From contig NZ_JAAVNE010000012.1 of NCBI RefSeq assembly GCF_012103215.1, positions 62,001 through 126,000 on the forward strand: 64,000 bases of DNA. The letters run 5' to 3'. Each line of letters begins with the position of its first letter. Positions within the stretch are counted from its first letter, which is position 1. The DNA comes from Falsiroseomonas selenitidurans (GTDB lineage Bacteria > Pseudomonadota > Alphaproteobacteria > Acetobacterales > Acetobacteraceae). The notes under the pieces are model-generated. The model searched no databases and was not told the origin of the DNA. It saw nothing but the letters and a program-made list of their open reading frames with translations. Positions 44,431 through 52,207 of this stretch are shown piece after piece. A program made the translations under genes and the position numbers.

Positions 44431-45380
44431 CGCTGGAACCGTTCGGTGAAGCTGCGACGGAACGCCGCCAGGTCCACCGGGCGGCGCATCTGCCACAGGG
44501 TGATGCTGTTCAGGTCGACCAGCCCGTGGCCGGGCACGGCGGTGGCGCCGACCAGCCTCGTCAGCACGCGCGCCGCCGCCTCGCTCGCCATGAAGTCGAG
44601 GAACAGCTGCGCCTCGGCGCGGTTGCGCGCACCGGCCACCAGCCCCCCGCCCTCCATGACGTTGGGCGTGATCCGGCCATAGACGATCTCGACCGGGCGG
44701 CCCTGCGCCTTCTGCGCGTGGCAGGTGGTGTCGAAGGACAGGCCGATGGCCAGTTCGCCGCGCGCCGCCAGCTGCGCCCCGCCCGAGCCGCCATCCGAGT
44801 AGCTCCGCACGTTCTGGTGCAGGTTCTCGACGAAGTTCCAGCCGAAGGCGTCGACGAAGGTGGTCAGGATGGCCACACCCGTGCCGGAGCGCAGCGGCGA
44901 GGGCAGCGAGATCTCGCCGCGATAGACCGGGCGCACCAGATCCTCCCAGGCGACCGGCATGGGCAGCCGGCGCTCGGCCAGGCGCTCGGTGTTCACCACC
45001 ATGCACATGGTGGTGGCGAAATGCATGACGTAGAAATCATCCGGCTCGCGGAACTGCGGCGCGAGCTCGGCGCCGCGCGGGCGATAGGGTTCGAAGACGC
45101 CGGCGGTCTTCAGCTGCTCGAGCGCCAGATTGTTCACCAGATAGACGACATCCGCCTGCGGCCGCTGCCGCTCGGCGATCGCCCGTTCCGTGATCGGGCC
45201 GGTGGAGCCGGAGACGAAGGTCACGCGGATATCGGGATGCGCCTGGCGGAAGGCGGCAACCAGCGGCGTGTTGACGCTGTCGCTGGCGTTGTAGATCACC
45301 AGCTCGCGCGCTTCGGCCGGACGGGCGGCAAGGCCCAGGAGAAGGGCGGCAAACAGGACGAATCTGCGGAGGGCATGCAT
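44427..45380 (-). CDS. Periplasmic binding protein, Fe3+/2-aminoethylphosphonate type
   Basis: 317 aa. Signal peptide MHALRRFVLFAALLLGLAARPAEA, then ELVIYNASDSVNTPLVAAFRQAHPDIRVTFVSGSTGPITERAIAER and PQADVVYLVNNLALEQLKTAGVFEPY, the pattern of FbpA/AfuA and aminoethylphosphonate binding proteins. Fe-binding Tyr pairs are not evident, which argues against iron. First gene of the four-gene unit, directly downstream of the best Pho-type repeat in the window. Confidence 0.9.
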   Translation of the reverse strand: MHALRRFVLFAALLLGLAARPAEARELVIYNASDSVNTPLVAAFRQAHPDIRVTFVSGSTGPITERAIAERQRPQADVVYLVNNLALEQLKTAGVFEPYRPRGAELAPQFREPDDFYVMHFATTMCMVVNTERLAERRLPMPVAWEDLVRPVYRGEISLPSPLRSGTGVAILTTFVDAFGWNFVENLHQNVRSYSDGGSGGAQLAARGELAIGLSFDTTCHAQKAQGRPVEIVYGRITPNVMEGGGLVAGARNRAEAQLFLDFMASEAAARVLTRLVGATAVPGHGLVDLNSITLWQMRRPVDLAAFRRSFTERFQR

Positions 45381-45437
45381 CGGGGAGATCCTTCGCCGGC
45401 TGGCCGTTCAGGGCGCCCGCAAAATCCTCCGGCGGCA

Positions 45438-45477
45438 TGGTCAGGCGAATGACGGTTTGCTGACCGGCCGATGACGT
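45438..45477 (-). promoter_or_regulatory. Tandem 11-bp-period repeat, probable Pho box
   Basis: Read on the minus strand: ACGTCAT (45477-45471), CGGTCAG (45466-45460), CCGTCAT (45455-45449), CTGACCA (45444-45438), each separated by exactly 4 nt. Against CTGTCAT they match 5, 5, 6 and 4 of 7. The GTCA core repeats three times at 11 bp, the geometry bound by PhoB. It ends 57 nt before the binding-protein ATG at 45380; GATTTT 15 nt downstream could serve as -10. Confidence 0.65.
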
Positions 45478-45494
45478 TGTAGGCCGGGCCAATG

Positions 45495-45543
45495 GGCGCC
45501 GCGGCGAGTGCCGCGAAGCCAAGCCGCGCAGATGCGCGGCGCC
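45495..45543. other. GC-rich branched hairpin element
   Basis: GGCGCC (45495-45500) pairs with GGCGCC at 45538-45543. Between them GCGGC-GAGT-GCCGC (45501-45514) and CCGCGC-AGAT-GCGCGG (45524-45539) form two tetraloop hairpins, the second sharing two bases with the outer stem. The whole could fold as a three-way junction. It lies between two operons on the minus strand, upstream of the Pho-type repeat. Could be a terminator/attenuator or a repetitive extragenic element. Confidence 0.35.
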
Positions 45544-45620
45544 TGAGGGGCACGAAGGTGAAACCTCCGTGCGGCTGGAACGAGACCACCCAGGCGCGCC
45601 GGCCAGGGGTTTCGGGGTAC

Positions 45621-45635
45621 CGGGGCGACGCCCCG
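45621..45635 (-). terminator. Hairpin after the nine-gene operon
   Basis: CGGGGC (45621-45626) and GCCCCG (45630-45635) with a 3-nt loop, starting 2 nt past the ATPase stop. No T-tract. Likely part of the end of the 54234-45638 unit. Confidence 0.4.
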
Positions 45636-45637
45636 CT

Positions 45638-46615
45638 TCAGGCGGGGGATGCCGCCGCCTCCGTTTCAAGGCTGCGACCCTGGAACAGGACCGCCACCCG
45701 CTCGCCCGGCGCCGGCACGTCCTCGTCCGGCACATCGGCCCGCAATTCCCGCCCGGCCGCATCGCGCAGCAACACCCGGACGACGGGGCCAAGGAAGGTC
45801 GCCTGCACCACGGTGAAGCCCCCGGTGGCGCTGCGGCGCAGGGCGAGGTGCTCCGGCCGGACCAGCCGCTCCCCCTCCGGCGTGGCCAGGCGGTTGGTGT
45901 CGCCGACGAAGCCAGCCACGAAGTCATTGGCGGGGCGGTGGTACAGGTCGCGCCCGGTGCCGATCTGCGCGATGCGCCCCTTCTCCATGGCGGCGATGCG
46001 GTCGCCCAGCGCCATCGCCTCCGCCTGGTCATGCGTCACATAGACCGCGGTGATGCCGAGGCTGCGCAACAGCGCGTCGATCTCCTGCCGCAGCTGCTCG
46101 CGCAGGCGCGCATCCAGGGCTGAAAGCGGCTCGTCCAGCAGCAGCACGCGGGGCCGCGGCGCGATGGCGCGGGCCAGCGCCACGCGCTGCCGCTGGCCAC
46201 CGGACAGCGCCTCGATCCGCCGGCCGCCGAGCCCGTCCAGGCGCATCATCGCCAGCATCTCATCGACGCGCCGCCGCGCCGCGGCGCGCGCCACGCCGCG
46301 CACGCGCAGCCCGTAGCCGATGTTGCCCGCCACATCCATGTTCGGGAACAGCGCGTAGGACTGGAACACCATGCCGACATGCCGCCGCTCGATCGGCAGG
46401 CGCGTCACATCCTCGCCGTCGAAGAATACCCGGCCGCCGGCATCCGGCGCCTCCAGCCCGGCGATCAGCCGCAGCAGCGTGGTCTTGCCGCAGCCGGAGG
46501 GGCCGAGCAGCACCAGCGTCTCCCCGGCCGCGATGTCGAGGTCGAGCGGATGCAGCGCGATGCTGCCGCCGGGCCACGTCCTGCCGCAGCCGGCAAGGCG
46601 GATGGCGACGCTCAT
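45638..46615 (-). CDS. ABC ATPase of the second importer (PhnT/PotA-like)
   Basis: 325 aa. Walker A GPSGCGKTT (about 38-46), VFQSYALFPNM, signature LSGGQRQR, LLLDEPLSALD, THDQAEAMALGDR, then a C-terminal regulatory domain (RLVRPEHLALRRS). Belongs with the two single-domain permeases and binding protein encoded just upstream. ATG overlaps the permease stop (ATGA). Architecture binding protein-permease-permease-ATPase equals PhnSUVT or spermidine/putrescine-type systems. Confidence 0.93.
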   Translation of the reverse strand: MSVAIRLAGCGRTWPGGSIALHPLDLDIAAGETLVLLGPSGCGKTTLLRLIAGLEAPDAGGRVFFDGEDVTRLPIERRHVGMVFQSYALFPNMDVAGNIGYGLRVRGVARAAARRRVDEMLAMMRLDGLGGRRIEALSGGQRQRVALARAIAPRPRVLLLDEPLSALDARLREQLRQEIDALLRSLGITAVYVTHDQAEAMALGDRIAAMEKGRIAQIGTGRDLYHRPANDFVAGFVGDTNRLATPEGERLVRPEHLALRRSATGGFTVVQATFLGPVVRVLLRDAAGRELRADVPDEDVPAPGERVAVLFQGRSLETEAAASPA

Positions 46616-47403
46616 CGCCCCAGCCGCTCGGCGCGGCTCGCCGCCCATTGCATGGCGCTCAGCAGCGGCACGATCAGCACGAAGAAGATCAGCGTGTAGG
46701 CGCTGGCCATCTCGGTGCGCAGCGCGGTGTAGGCATCCGCCAGCCCCACCGGCAGGGTGCGGGTGAAGGGCGTGTGCAGCAGCAGCGTCATGTTGAACTC
46801 GCCGAGCGAAAGGGTGACGACCATCAGGCTGCCGGCCAGGACGCCGCCGCTGACATTGGGCAGCACCACGCCCAGGAAGCGCTGCGGCCAGGAGGCGCCG
46901 CAGGCCCGCGCCGCCTCCTCCAGCCCCTTCAGGTCCAGCGCCAGCAGCACCGCCAGCACCGAGCGCAGCATGAAGGGCAGGCAGAACACGACATGCCCGG
47001 CCAGGATGAACAGCCAGGAAGCGCGCAGATCGCCCACCGCGCCATAGGCCAGGATCAGGCCCAGCGCGGTGGCGATGCCCGGCACCGCAACGGGCATCAC
47101 CAGCGCCTCCTCCACCAGCCGCGCCGTCACGCCGGCATGGCGCGCCAGCACATAGGCGGCGGGAATGCCGATCAGCAGCGTCACCGCCAGGGTGGCCAGC
47201 GCGATGCGCAGGGAAAGCAGCACGGTGCCGCCGTAATTCGCCCAGACCTCCACCAGCCAGCGCGTGGTGAGGCCGCTGGACAGGCCGACGAACTGGTTGG
47301 CGGTGACGCCGGCGATGACGGAAGCCAGCACCGGCAGGATCAGGAAGGCCGAGATCAGCAGGGTGAAGCCCAGCCCGGTCCAGAAGCCGATCCCCCTCCT
47401 CAT
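46612..47403 (-). CDS. ABC permease of the second importer (PhnV/PotC-like)
   Basis: 263 aa, six TMs. FTLLISAFLILPVLASVIAG (TM1), a periplasmic ANYGGTVLLSLRIALATLAVTLLIGIPAAYVLAR, and EAA loop EEAARACGASWPQRFLGVVLPNVSGG (about 159-184). ATG overlaps the stop of its partner. Inner-membrane half-channel of the importer. Confidence 0.92.
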   Translation of the reverse strand: MRRGIGFWTGLGFTLLISAFLILPVLASVIAGVTANQFVGLSSGLTTRWLVEVWANYGGTVLLSLRIALATLAVTLLIGIPAAYVLARHAGVTARLVEEALVMPVAVPGIATALGLILAYGAVGDLRASWLFILAGHVVFCLPFMLRSVLAVLLALDLKGLEEAARACGASWPQRFLGVVLPNVSGGVLAGSLMVVTLSLGEFNMTLLLHTPFTRTLPVGLADAYTALRTEMASAYTLIFFVLIVPLLSAMQWAASRAERLGR

Positions 47404-48191
47404 GCCGCCGCGCCCCCGCTGGCGCCGCGGGCCAGCGCCAGCACCGCCCATGTGGCCAGGCCGAGCAGGAAGGACAGGGCGGCCGCCACCGCAAGGTTCG
47501 CCTGCAGGGTGAATTCGGTATAGATCACCATCGGCAGCACATCGATGCGCGAGGCCAGGGCGAAGGCGGTGCCGAAGGCGCCGGTCGCGGTGGCGAAGCA
47601 GATCGCACCCGCCGCGGTCAGCGCCGGCGCGAGCCCCGGCAGCAGCACGTCGCGCAGCACCCCGAAGGAGGACGCGCCGAGCGAGCGCGCCGCCTCCTCC
47701 AGCCGCGGATCCAGCTTCTCGGCCGCCGCCATCACCGTCAGCAGGGTGCGCGGGATGGAGAAATACACATAGCCGAGCAGCAGCCCGGACAGCGAATAGG
47801 CAAAGACAATCCGGTCGCCGCCCAGGGCGAGGGAGATGTTGGCGACCAGCCCCTGCCGACCCGCCAGCATGATCACCAGATAGCCCACCACCACGCCCGG
47901 AAAGGCCAGCGGCAGGGTCAGCAGCGCCAGCAGCGTGCCGCGCCCGGGGAAGCGCGTGCGCGCCAGGAACAGCCCGACGGCGGTGGCGATCGCCAGGGTG
48001 ATCGCCGTGGTCCCGGCCGCCACCAGCAGGGTGGAGGCCAGGCTGCGCCAGTAGCGCGGCTCCGTCAGGATCGTCGTGTAGCCGCCGGCGCCGCCGGCCA
48101 CGGCCAACTGGCCGAGCGGCACCAGGAAGAAGGCGAGGAAGACCGCCAGCGCGGGCGCGATCAGCAGCGCCGCGCGCAGGCGGTCGGGCAT
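47400..48191 (-). CDS. ABC permease of the second importer (PhnU/PotB-like)
   Basis: 263 aa, six TMs. MPDRLRAALLIAPALAVFLAFFLVPLGQLAVAG opens the chain; RYWRSLASTLLVAAGTTAITLAIA and EAA loop EEAARSLGASSFGVLRDVLLPGLAPA (about 165-190) follow. Starts on the last base of the binding-protein stop (TGATG) and overlaps the next permease. Confidence 0.92.
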   Translation of the reverse strand: MPDRLRAALLIAPALAVFLAFFLVPLGQLAVAGGAGGYTTILTEPRYWRSLASTLLVAAGTTAITLAIATAVGLFLARTRFPGRGTLLALLTLPLAFPGVVVGYLVIMLAGRQGLVANISLALGGDRIVFAYSLSGLLLGYVYFSIPRTLLTVMAAAEKLDPRLEEAARSLGASSFGVLRDVLLPGLAPALTAAGAICFATATGAFGTAFALASRIDVLPMVIYTEFTLQANLAVAAALSFLLGLATWAVLALARGASGGAAA

Positions 48192-49198
48192 CAGCCGACC
48201 TCGCGCTGGTAGCGCTCGGCCAGGCTGCGGACGGCGCCGGCCAGGCGGCGGACATCGAGCGGCGTGGCGCGGGCATAGTCGGCGGCCGGCAGGAAGCGGG
48301 CCTGCGCCGCCTCGGTCATCAGCTCCGGGAAGACCGGGCGCAGGAAGGCGCCGGCCCAGTGGCGCTGGCCCTCGTCGGACAGCACGAAATCCAGCATGCG
48401 CTTGCCATTGTCCGGGTTCGGGCCATTCGCGACCAGGCCCATGACATAGGGCAGCACCTGCGTGCCCTCCGCCGGGATGACGAAGCGGGTCGGGGCGCCG
48501 TCGCTGTACTGCGCGCGATAGGCGTTGAAGTCGTAGTCGAACAGGATCGGGATCTCGCCCGACAGCACGCGCGCATAGGCGGTCTGCTTCGGCACGATCG
48601 GCTGGTTTTCGCGCAGGCGGCGGAAGAAGGTCATCGCCGGGTCGAAATTCTCGTAGCTGCCGCCGAGCGCCAGGTTCACCGCAACCACGCCCACCTGGCC
48701 CACCGCGGCGGAGGTGGGGTCGAGATAGCCGACCATGCCGCGATAGGCGGGCTTCAGCAGGTCGTTCCAGCTTTCCGGCACCGGCCGGTTGCCCAGCGCC
48801 TGGGTGTTCACGAACAGGCCCAGCGTGCCGGAATGGATGGTGAACCAATGGCCCTCCGCATCCTTCAGCCCGGCCGGGATGCGGTCGAAGCGCGCCGGCT
48901 TGTAGGGCGCCAGCACGCCGGCCTCGCGCGCCTGCGGGCCGACCTGGCCGCCGAGATAGACCACATCGGCCACCGGGCGGGCGCGCTCCGCGATCAGCGC
49001 GGCGAGGGACTGGCCGGAGTTCTTGTTGTCCGGCGGCACGGTCAGGTTGATGCGGTTCTGCAGCAGGCGGAGCATGCCGCCCCAATCGGCCCATTCCGGC
49101 GGGCAGTTGTAGCAGGTGGCGCGCGCGGCCTGGGCGGCGGCAGGGCCGAAGGGCAGGCCGGCGGCGAGGCCGGCGAGCAGGATCTGGCGGCGGTTCAT
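48191..49198 (-). CDS. Periplasmic binding protein of the second importer (PhnS/PotD-like)
   Basis: 335 aa. Signal peptide MNRRQILLAGLAAGLPFGPAAAQA, then CYNCPPEWADWGGMLRLLQNRINLTVPPDNKNSGQ, VADVVYLGGQVGPQAREAGVLAPY, SGTLGLFVNTQAL and PVPESWNDLLKPAYRGMVGYLDP. The family-6/8 fold binds polyamines, iron or phosphonates. The CYNCP motif right after the signal is unusual and may be a disulfide. Located just after the metallophosphoesterase gene. Confidence 0.9.
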   Translation of the reverse strand: MNRRQILLAGLAAGLPFGPAAAQAARATCYNCPPEWADWGGMLRLLQNRINLTVPPDNKNSGQSLAALIAERARPVADVVYLGGQVGPQAREAGVLAPYKPARFDRIPAGLKDAEGHWFTIHSGTLGLFVNTQALGNRPVPESWNDLLKPAYRGMVGYLDPTSAAVGQVGVVAVNLALGGSYENFDPAMTFFRRLRENQPIVPKQTAYARVLSGEIPILFDYDFNAYRAQYSDGAPTRFVIPAEGTQVLPYVMGLVANGPNPDNGKRMLDFVLSDEGQRHWAGAFLRPVFPELMTEAAQARFLPAADYARATPLDVRRLAGAVRSLAERYQREVG

Positions 49199-49214
49199 GG
49201 GTCTTTCTCCGGGA

Positions 49215-50048
49215 TCAGGCCGCGGCCACCGGCCGGGCATAGAGGTGCGGCAGCTTCACGATGTCGTTCAGCGCAAGGCCGTCGATGGTGACGAGGCGGC
49301 TGTCATGCGTGCCGTCCGGGTGCAGCAGGTGTTCCACCACGCCCAGCAGCTTGCTGCCGATGCTCGGCTGGCTCTCCTCGCCGACGATGAAGGAGACGGC
49401 CGGCGCCCAGATCTGGCGCAGCCCGTCCGGTGCATGGTCGCGCCATTGGTGGATGTGGCCGGAGGCGACGAAGCGCGGCGGCGTGGCGCCGAAGGCAGCC
49501 ACCACCGCGGCACGGGCCGGCTGCAGCACCGGCCAGTAGTTCACCTCGGTGTCGTCCAGCCGGTGCTGGCACAGCGGCTTGTGCAGGAACAGGGCGAGCG
49601 CGCGCCCCCCGGCGCCGGCCACCGCATCCGCCAGCGCGGCGGCCTGCGCCGCCTCCTCCGGCAGGAAGCTGCCCAGGCTCTGCGTGTTCAGCCCCACCAG
49701 GCGCCAGCCCGGCAGGTCCTCGACGAAGTGATCGGCGCCGAGGATCTCCCGCCACCGCGCCAGCCGCGCCGCATCGGTGTTCTGCCAGCCGCCGAGCACG
49801 GTGTAGTCGCCGACATCGTGGTTGCCCGGGATCGCCAGGCAGCGCGCCGGCAGGCTGGCGAGTTGCGCGGCGGCGTAGCGCAGATCCGCCGCATCCTCCG
49901 CACCGTCGAGCGAGAGGTCGCCGGTGCAGATGATCAGATCCGGCGGCGCCGCCGCCAGCCAGGCGCGCAGCCTGTCGAAATTGGCCTGGAAGTGGGTATG
50001 CGCCGGCGACAGATGGGTGTCGCTGATCTGGATGACGCGGCAGGTCAT
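49215..50048 (-). CDS. Metallophosphoesterase, CpdA/GpdQ-like phosphodiesterase
   Basis: 277 aa, no signal peptide, so cytosolic. All calcineurin-fold motifs are present: ISDTHLSPAH (about 8), ICTGDLSLDG (about 40), IPGNHDVGDY (about 72), LFLHKPL (about 152), SGHIHQWRD (about 193). The order and size fit the class III phosphodiesterases CpdA (cAMP) and GpdQ (glycerophosphodiesters). It is wedged between a UgpB-like and a PhnS-like binding-protein gene with 15-20-nt gaps. By analogy with UgpQ it may hydrolyse imported phosphodiesters; cAMP hydrolysis is the alternative. Confidence 0.88.
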   Translation of the reverse strand: MTCRVIQISDTHLSPAHTHFQANFDRLRAWLAAAPPDLIICTGDLSLDGAEDAADLRYAAAQLASLPARCLAIPGNHDVGDYTVLGGWQNTDAARLARWREILGADHFVEDLPGWRLVGLNTQSLGSFLPEEAAQAAALADAVAGAGGRALALFLHKPLCQHRLDDTEVNYWPVLQPARAAVVAAFGATPPRFVASGHIHQWRDHAPDGLRQIWAPAVSFIVGEESQPSIGSKLLGVVEHLLHPDGTHDSRLVTIDGLALNDIVKLPHLYARPVAAA

Positions 50049-50067
50049 GGTGCGGTCCCGGTCCTTC

Positions 50068-51342
50068 TCAGCTGCGGCGCGGCAGCAGGCGGCGCACCTC
50101 GGTCGCCATGTCGGCCAGCGCGACCTCGGGGGTCGCCTTGCTCTCGATGACGCGGGCGGTGTTGTTGGTGATGGCCTGGGTGATGCGCACGCCGTTGGAG
50201 CCCGGGAAGGCGAACCACGGCGCCTGGCGGGCCATCTGGGTGACGGCCGCCTGGAAAAGCGGGTTCTGCCGGTAGAAGGCGCCCAGATACTGCGGGTCGT
50301 CGATGGCAAGCTGGTTGCAGGGCACGTAGCCGCTGTTCATCGCCATCAGCGCCTGGCCCTGCGGGCTGGTGGCGAAGCGCAGGAACTTCCAGGCCGCTTC
50401 CCGCTTCGCGGGATCGCGCGCGGTCATCATGCCGGCGGCACCGCCGGTGGCCAGGGTGCCGTTCGGCACGCCGGCCACCACGGGCAGCGGCAGGGTGCGG
50501 AAATCGAAGCCCTGGCCGACGGACTGGATGAAGTTCCGCACCACCGCCGTGGTCCAGTAGAAGGCGCCGAGGCGGCCGGCGGCGAAGGCCTGGGACGCGG
50601 TGTTGGCGTTCAGCGCCGGCATCTGCGTCTCGCGCACGTAGCGATCATGCAGGCGCAGCGTGGCCAGGCCCTCGGCGCCGTCGAAGGCGATGTCGCGCTC
50701 ATCCGGCGTCATCATCCGGCCGCCATGGCCCAGCACCAGGGTCTGGAACATCCACTCGCTCCAGGCGAACCACATGCCGTCGGCGCCGCCGGCGCGTTCC
50801 TTCACGGCGGCGGCCAGGCGGATATGGCCGTCCCAGTCGGTCGGCAGGTTGTCCGGGTCGAAGCCGGCGCGGCGCGCCAGGTCGGCGTTGAGGAAGGTGA
50901 TGGCGGTGGACGCCGCATAGGGCAGGCCCGCCTGGTAGTTGCTGAACCTGCCGAGGCTGAGCAGCCCCTCGGAATAGCCCTGCGCGGCCGGCGCGCCGTC
51001 GCGCGTGACGAAGGGCATCAGGTCCTGTGCGATGCCGCGCTCGGCGAAGACGCGCAGCAGGTTCAGCCCCTGGAAGGACAGGTCCGGCAGCTGGTTCGTC
51101 GCGGCCTGGCGCAGCAGCAGCTGCGTGCCTTCCGGATAGCCGGGCGAGGTGACGTAGTTGATGCGGATGTTCGGCTCGACGCGGGCGAAGGCCTCGGTGA
51201 TGGCGTCGTAGGAGGGCTTGAAGATGAAGGGCTGCGCGTAGTGCACGGTGATCTCCACCGGCTGCTGCGCCCGCGCCAGGCCGGGCAGCGCGAGCGCGGC
51301 AGGCAGGGCGAGGACGGCACGGCGGGTCAGGCGGATGGTCAT
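50068..51342 (-). CDS. Extracellular solute-binding protein, family 1 (UgpB-like)
   Basis: 424 aa. Signal peptide MTIRLTRRAVLALPAALALPGLARA, then VEITVHYAQPFIFKPSYDAITEAFARVEPNIRINYVTSPGYPEGTQLLLRQ, LPDLSFQGLNLLRVFAERGIAQDL and TASQAFAAGRLGAFYWTTAVV, as in glycerol-3-phosphate and sugar CUT1 binding proteins. SGYVPCNQ near the C-terminus is a family hallmark. Follows two permeases and an ATPase. Glycerol-3-phosphate or glycerophosphodiester specificity is inferred from the neighbouring phosphodiesterase. Confidence 0.92.
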   Translation of the reverse strand: MTIRLTRRAVLALPAALALPGLARAQQPVEITVHYAQPFIFKPSYDAITEAFARVEPNIRINYVTSPGYPEGTQLLLRQAATNQLPDLSFQGLNLLRVFAERGIAQDLMPFVTRDGAPAAQGYSEGLLSLGRFSNYQAGLPYAASTAITFLNADLARRAGFDPDNLPTDWDGHIRLAAAVKERAGGADGMWFAWSEWMFQTLVLGHGGRMMTPDERDIAFDGAEGLATLRLHDRYVRETQMPALNANTASQAFAAGRLGAFYWTTAVVRNFIQSVGQGFDFRTLPLPVVAGVPNGTLATGGAAGMMTARDPAKREAAWKFLRFATSPQGQALMAMNSGYVPCNQLAIDDPQYLGAFYRQNPLFQAAVTQMARQAPWFAFPGSNGVRITQAITNNTARVIESKATPEVALADMATEVRRLLPRRS

Positions 51343-51367
51343 GGCGGTCTCCTGGTGATGAAGGGTC

Positions 51368-52207
51368 TCAGCCCTTGAGGCCGGTGGTCGCGATGCCTTC
51401 GACGAAGCGGCGTTGCGCCAGCAGGAAGGCGAGGACGAGGGGCGCGGTCATGATGACGGAGGCGGCCATCAGCGCGCCGAAATCATCGCCCGCCTCCTCC
51501 GACCGGAAGGTCAGCACGCCGAGTGCGGGTGTGGCGCGATCCGCCCCGCTGACCACGATCAGCGGCCAGAACAGGTCGTTCCAATGCGCCACGACGGAGA
51601 AGATGGCGAAGGCGGTGGCGGCCGGCAGGGCGTTGGGCAGGATGACGCGCCAGACGATGGACAGCTCGCCCATGCCGTCGATGCGCGCGGCATGAATCAG
51701 CTCGTCCGGCAATGACTTGAAGAACTGCCGGAACAGGAAGATGGCGAAGACCGAAATGACCGAGGGCGCGATCAGCGCCGCATAGGTGTTGAGCATGCCA
51801 AGCGCGCTGAAGCCCACATAGAGCGGCAGCGCCGGCACGTGGTAGGGCACCAGCAGCCCCAGCATCACCGCGCCGAACAGCAGGTCGCGGCCCGGGAAAT
51901 GCAGCTTGGCGATGGCGTAGCCCGCCGGCACGGCGAACAGCAGCTGGAAGAACAGGATGCCGGCGCAGACCACCACGCCGTTCCACAGGTATTGCAGCAC
52001 CGGCACGTGCTCCAGCACGCGCGCATAGTTGCGCAGCGTGCCGCCGCCTTCGGGCCACAGATCCAGCGAGGCGCGGAAGATCTCGTCCAGCGGCTTCAGC
52101 GAGGCCGAGATCATCCACAGATAGGGCATCAGGAACAGCAGGCCGAGCGCCGCCAGGAACAGCAGGCGCATGGCTTCGGGCCAGCGGTGACGGCGAGGCT
52201 CAGCCAT
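51368..52207 (-). CDS. ABC permease (UgpE/MalG-like)
   Basis: 279 aa, six TMs. FLMPYLWMISASLKPLDEIF after TM1, FPGRDLLFGAVMLGLLVPYHVPALPLYVGFSALGMLNTY and EAA loop HAARIDGMGELSIVWRVILPNALPA (about 173-197). Overlaps the partner permease by 8 nt; the binding-protein gene follows after 25 nt. Confidence 0.93.
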   Translation of the reverse strand: MAEPRRHRWPEAMRLLFLAALGLLFLMPYLWMISASLKPLDEIFRASLDLWPEGGGTLRNYARVLEHVPVLQYLWNGVVVCAGILFFQLLFAVPAGYAIAKLHFPGRDLLFGAVMLGLLVPYHVPALPLYVGFSALGMLNTYAALIAPSVISVFAIFLFRQFFKSLPDELIHAARIDGMGELSIVWRVILPNALPAATAFAIFSVVAHWNDLFWPLIVVSGADRATPALGVLTFRSEEAGDDFGALMAASVIMTAPLVLAFLLAQRRFVEGIATTGLKG

